From Brevundimonas denitrificans (lineage in GTDB: Bacteria; Pseudomonadota; Alphaproteobacteria; Caulobacterales; Caulobacteraceae), in NCBI RefSeq assembly GCF_030160755.1, contig NZ_BSOY01000011.1, positions 1 through 57,219 on the forward strand: 57,219 nucleotides of DNA, given 5' to 3'. Positions within the stretch are counted from its first letter, which is position 1. Each line of letters opens with the position of its first letter. The notes beneath the pieces were generated by a model that made no database searches, was not told the origin of the DNA, and saw nothing but the letters and a program-made list of their open reading frames with translations. Shown in pieces: positions 55,496-57,219 of the stretch. The position numbers and the translations under genes are program-made.

Positions 55496-56614
55496 ATGCA
55501 ACTGACCATCGAACGATCCGCGCTCCTCAAGGCCCTCGGCCATGTGCAGAGCGTCGTCGAGCGCCGCAACACCATCCCGATCCTGTCCAACGTCCTGCTC
55601 AGCGCGGGCCGCGACAAGCTCAGCTTCGCCGCCACCGACCTCGACATGGAGATGGTCGACGAGGCCGAGGCCCAGGTGAATGTCGAGGGCCAGATCACCG
55701 CCCCCGCCCACACCCTGTACGAGATCGTCCGCAAACTGCCCGACGGCGCCGAGGTCTCGCTCAGCTACAACGGCGACGACCCCCGTCTGGTGGTCCAGGC
55801 CGGCCGTTCCAAATTCAACCTGCCGGTCCTGCCCGCGGGCGACTTCCCGGTCATGTCGACCGACACCTCGGGCACGCGCTTCACCCTGCCCAAGGAAGAC
55901 CTCGCCCGCCTGATCGACAAGACCCGCTTCGCCGTCTCGACCGAGGAGACGCGCTACTATCTGAACGGCCTGTATCTCCACACCGTGGCCGAGGCCGGCA
56001 TCCCGCTGCTGCGCGCCGTCGCCACCGACGGCCACCGTCTGGCCCTGGCCGAGACGCCCGCGCCCGAGGGCGCCGCCGGCGGTCCCGGCGTCATCGTCCC
56101 GCGCAAGACCATCGACCAGGTCCGCCGCCTGCTCGACGACGGTTCGGGCCCGGTTGAGGTCATGGTCAGCCCGCAGAAGATCCGCTTCGAATTCGGCCAG
56201 GCCTCCCTGACCTCCAAGGTGATCGACGGCGCCTTCCCCGACTACATGCGCGTCATCCCCAAGGGGAATGACAAACAGGCCGACATCGACAACGCCCTGT
56301 TCGCCCAGGCCGTCGACCGCGTCGCCACCATCTCGGCCGAGAAGAGCCGCTCGGTGAAACTGGCCTTCGAGCTGGACCGCGTCACCCTGACGGTGCGCAA
56401 CATGGAGGCCGGGCAGGGGGTCGAGGAGGTCGAGATCGGCTATTCCGAGGAGCCCTTCGAGATCGGCTTCAACGCCCGCTACCTGCTCGACGTCGCCGGC
56501 CAGATCACCGGCGAGACCGCCCACTTCAAATTCGCCGACCCGGCCAGCCCGACCCTGGTCCTCGATCCGGGCGATCCGGGCGTCCAGTATGTGCTGATGC
56601 CGCTGAGGGTGTGA
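55496..56614 (+). CDS. dnaN: DNA polymerase III beta subunit (sliding clamp)
   Basis: A 372-residue ring-forming processivity clamp. The opening MQLTIERSALLKALGHVQSVVERRNTIPILSNVLL, three repeated clamp domains (e.g. GTRFTLPKEDLARLIDKTRFAVSTEETRYYLNGLYLH; VIDGAFPDYMRVIPKGNDK), and the C-terminal [10 protein letters not shown] with the PxR binding-groove end are normal. The stop overlaps the GTG of the next gene as GTGA. In the typical order recF follows directly; here one small gene intervenes. Confidence 0.96.
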   Translation: MQLTIERSALLKALGHVQSVVERRNTIPILSNVLLSAGRDKLSFAATDLDMEMVDEAEAQVNVEGQITAPAHTLYEIVRKLPDGAEVSLSYNGDDPRLVVQAGRSKFNLPVLPAGDFPVMSTDTSGTRFTLPKEDLARLIDKTRFAVSTEETRYYLNGLYLHTVAEAGIPLLRAVATDGHRLALAETPAPEGAAGGPGVIVPRKTIDQVRRLLDDGSGPVEVMVSPQKIRFEFGQASLTSKVIDGAFPDYMRVIPKGNDKQADIDNALFAQAVDRVATISAEKSRSVKLAFELDRVTLTVRNMEAGQGVEEVEIGYSEEPFEIGFNARYLLDVAGQITGETAHFKFADPASPTLVLDPGDPGVQYVLMPLRV

Positions 56615-57060
56615 CGCGCTCCCTATCGGCGGAGGGGTCTGGAGCGGTCATCGAAACGTCGAAGATCGTCTATGGGGCCTGGCTGTTCGCATGGGTTTTC
56701 GTCGCCTTCCTGTCCACGGCCCTGATCGCCCTTGACGGGACCGAGCCCGACACAGTTTTCATCGCCGTGCCAATTATCGGGATTCTTTTCAGCGCCACCG
56801 GAATCCTCCGCCCGAAGCGGATTCAGCTGAACCGCGAGGCGCTGGCGTATCGCCCTGTATGGGGACCAAGGCTTGTTCTTCGGAGAACCGACATTGCGTC
56901 GTTCGACGTCTTCGTTCTGCACTACTCGGGATCAGGATTCCTGATCTGCAAGATGCGACCCGAGGTGTTGAAGGGGGGCGGCCGGTACAATCTCGGCTTC
57001 GACATGTTGCCCGATGAGTTGGTCAAAGCGCTCCGGCGGTGGCTTGGCCGCACGCCATGA
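56611..57060 (+). CDS. Unknown membrane protein between dnaN and recF
   Basis: A 149-residue protein from a GTG overlapping the dnaN stop. Two membrane helices (about residues 20-42, [20 protein letters not shown], and 47-68, [19 protein letters not shown]) precede a C-terminal soluble part beginning [35 protein letters not shown], which resembles a small beta domain such as a PH-like bYdbS-type module. The codon use is less GC-rich than in dnaN. Its stop overlaps the recF ATG as ATGA. I do not recognise it as a named family; it is an unusual insert in the dnaA-dnaN-recF operon. Confidence 0.72.
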   Translation: MTRSLSAEGSGAVIETSKIVYGAWLFAWVFVAFLSTALIALDGTEPDTVFIAVPIIGILFSATGILRPKRIQLNREALAYRPVWGPRLVLRRTDIASFDVFVLHYSGSGFLICKMRPEVLKGGGRYNLGFDMLPDELVKALRRWLGRTP

Positions 57061-57126
57061 TCACATCTCTCACCCTCACCGATTTCCGCTCCTACGCGGC
57101 GGCCACCCTGCCCATCGCGGCGGGGG
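57057..57126 (+). CDS. recF: recF, 5' fragment cut by a sequence junction
   Basis: Starting at the ATG overlapping the previous stop, [23 protein letters not shown] is the usual N-terminus of RecF, the recombination and repair ATPase. After IAAG one expects the Walker A loop (GxNGAGKTN), but from about 57122 the sequence changes to an unrelated protein. Read in this frame, the remaining codons give no RecF-like residues. The gene is therefore only partly present. Confidence 0.85.
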
Positions 57127-57219
57127 CGACACCGGCGTGGCGGTGCATCCGGAGGACGCGCGCTATGCGGGGCTGGTCGGCAAGTTCGTGACCCTGCCGA
57201 TCGTGGGCCGCCGCATTCC
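57122..57219 (+). other. valS: Internal valS (valyl-tRNA synthetase) fragment fused after recF start
   Basis: From 57125 in the frame one base off recF, the translation reads [20 protein letters not shown] and [11 protein letters not shown], which is a highly characteristic ValRS editing-domain segment (LGDTAVAVHPEDxRY...LIGK...LPLVxRxIP). A valS gene should not begin here. Either the assembly misjoined two places at the contig end or a rearrangement has fused recF to valS. Confidence 0.8.

Noticed and set aside
53668..55734. A 688-codon open frame opposite dnaA and dnaN
   Set aside because: Same cause: shadow frame of dnaA and the repeat region; no protein-like features.

Overview
The window looks like a chromosomal segment of a Caulobacterales alphaproteobacterium, most likely Brevundimonas-like. 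The evidence is very high GC with dense GTG/TTG starts, an rpsT-dnaA-dnaN-recF order, GANTC (CcrM-type) sites clustered in front of dnaA, alphaproteobacterial families (DUF2794, EipA/DUF1134, DUF6356), and a sulfolipid synthase gene that fits a genus known for sulfoquinovosyl lipids. No IS, prophage, CRISPR, tRNA or rRNA was seen; this is core chromosome with unusual intergenic repeats.

Layout. 1-8.5 kb: 3' end of sucB, a small signalling protein, a DUF6356/CaiB CoA-transferase pair facing glutaryl-CoA dehydrogenase, a lipoprotein, then a response regulator, histidine kinase and HtrA protease in a row. 8.5-14.5 kb: DUF2794, a BAX-inhibitor membrane protein, thpR, a GNAT, sqdB, an SDR epimerase and eipA. 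14.5-24.7 kb (minus strand): pheT, a beta-helix-like small gene, pheS, dodecin, rplT, rpmI, then an MFS transporter and an S9 peptidase that separate rpmI from infC, and a GT9 glycosyltransferase. 24.8-36 kb: sugar-nucleotide and envelope precursor genes (galU, glmS, glmM, phosphomannomutase), gpmA and a RibD-type deaminase. 36-42 kb: two tandem pentapeptide-repeat proteins, Hsp20, two exported methyltransferase paralogues and a lysophospholipase-like hydrolase. 42-50 kb: hisN, an XRE regulator, a GlsB-type membrane protein, typA, an OPT transporter and cytochrome c'. 50-57 kb: mutM, DUF1697, enoyl-CoA hydratase, a zinc-ribbon protein, rpsT, dnaA, dnaN, an unknown membrane protein and the first codons of recF.

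The most unusual features are six intergenic hairpins (13.5, 14.4, 43.3, 49.1, 49.8 and 50.8 kb). Their arms are tandem 7-nt phrases (TAGTGGC/TAGTGGT type; one copy TAGGCAG) facing their reverse complements across a GC-rich core. Three copies share a conserved 31-nt core. Because 7 is not a multiple of 3, the TAG in the phrase falls in successive frames, and in one copy the arms supply the stop codons of both converging genes. Other points of interest are the AUU start of infC, a GANTC-rich dnaA control region, a roughly 24-residue insertion in PheT, a possible RNA thermometer before hsp20, and the right edge, where recF runs abruptly into an internal piece of valS (misassembly or a real rearrangement).
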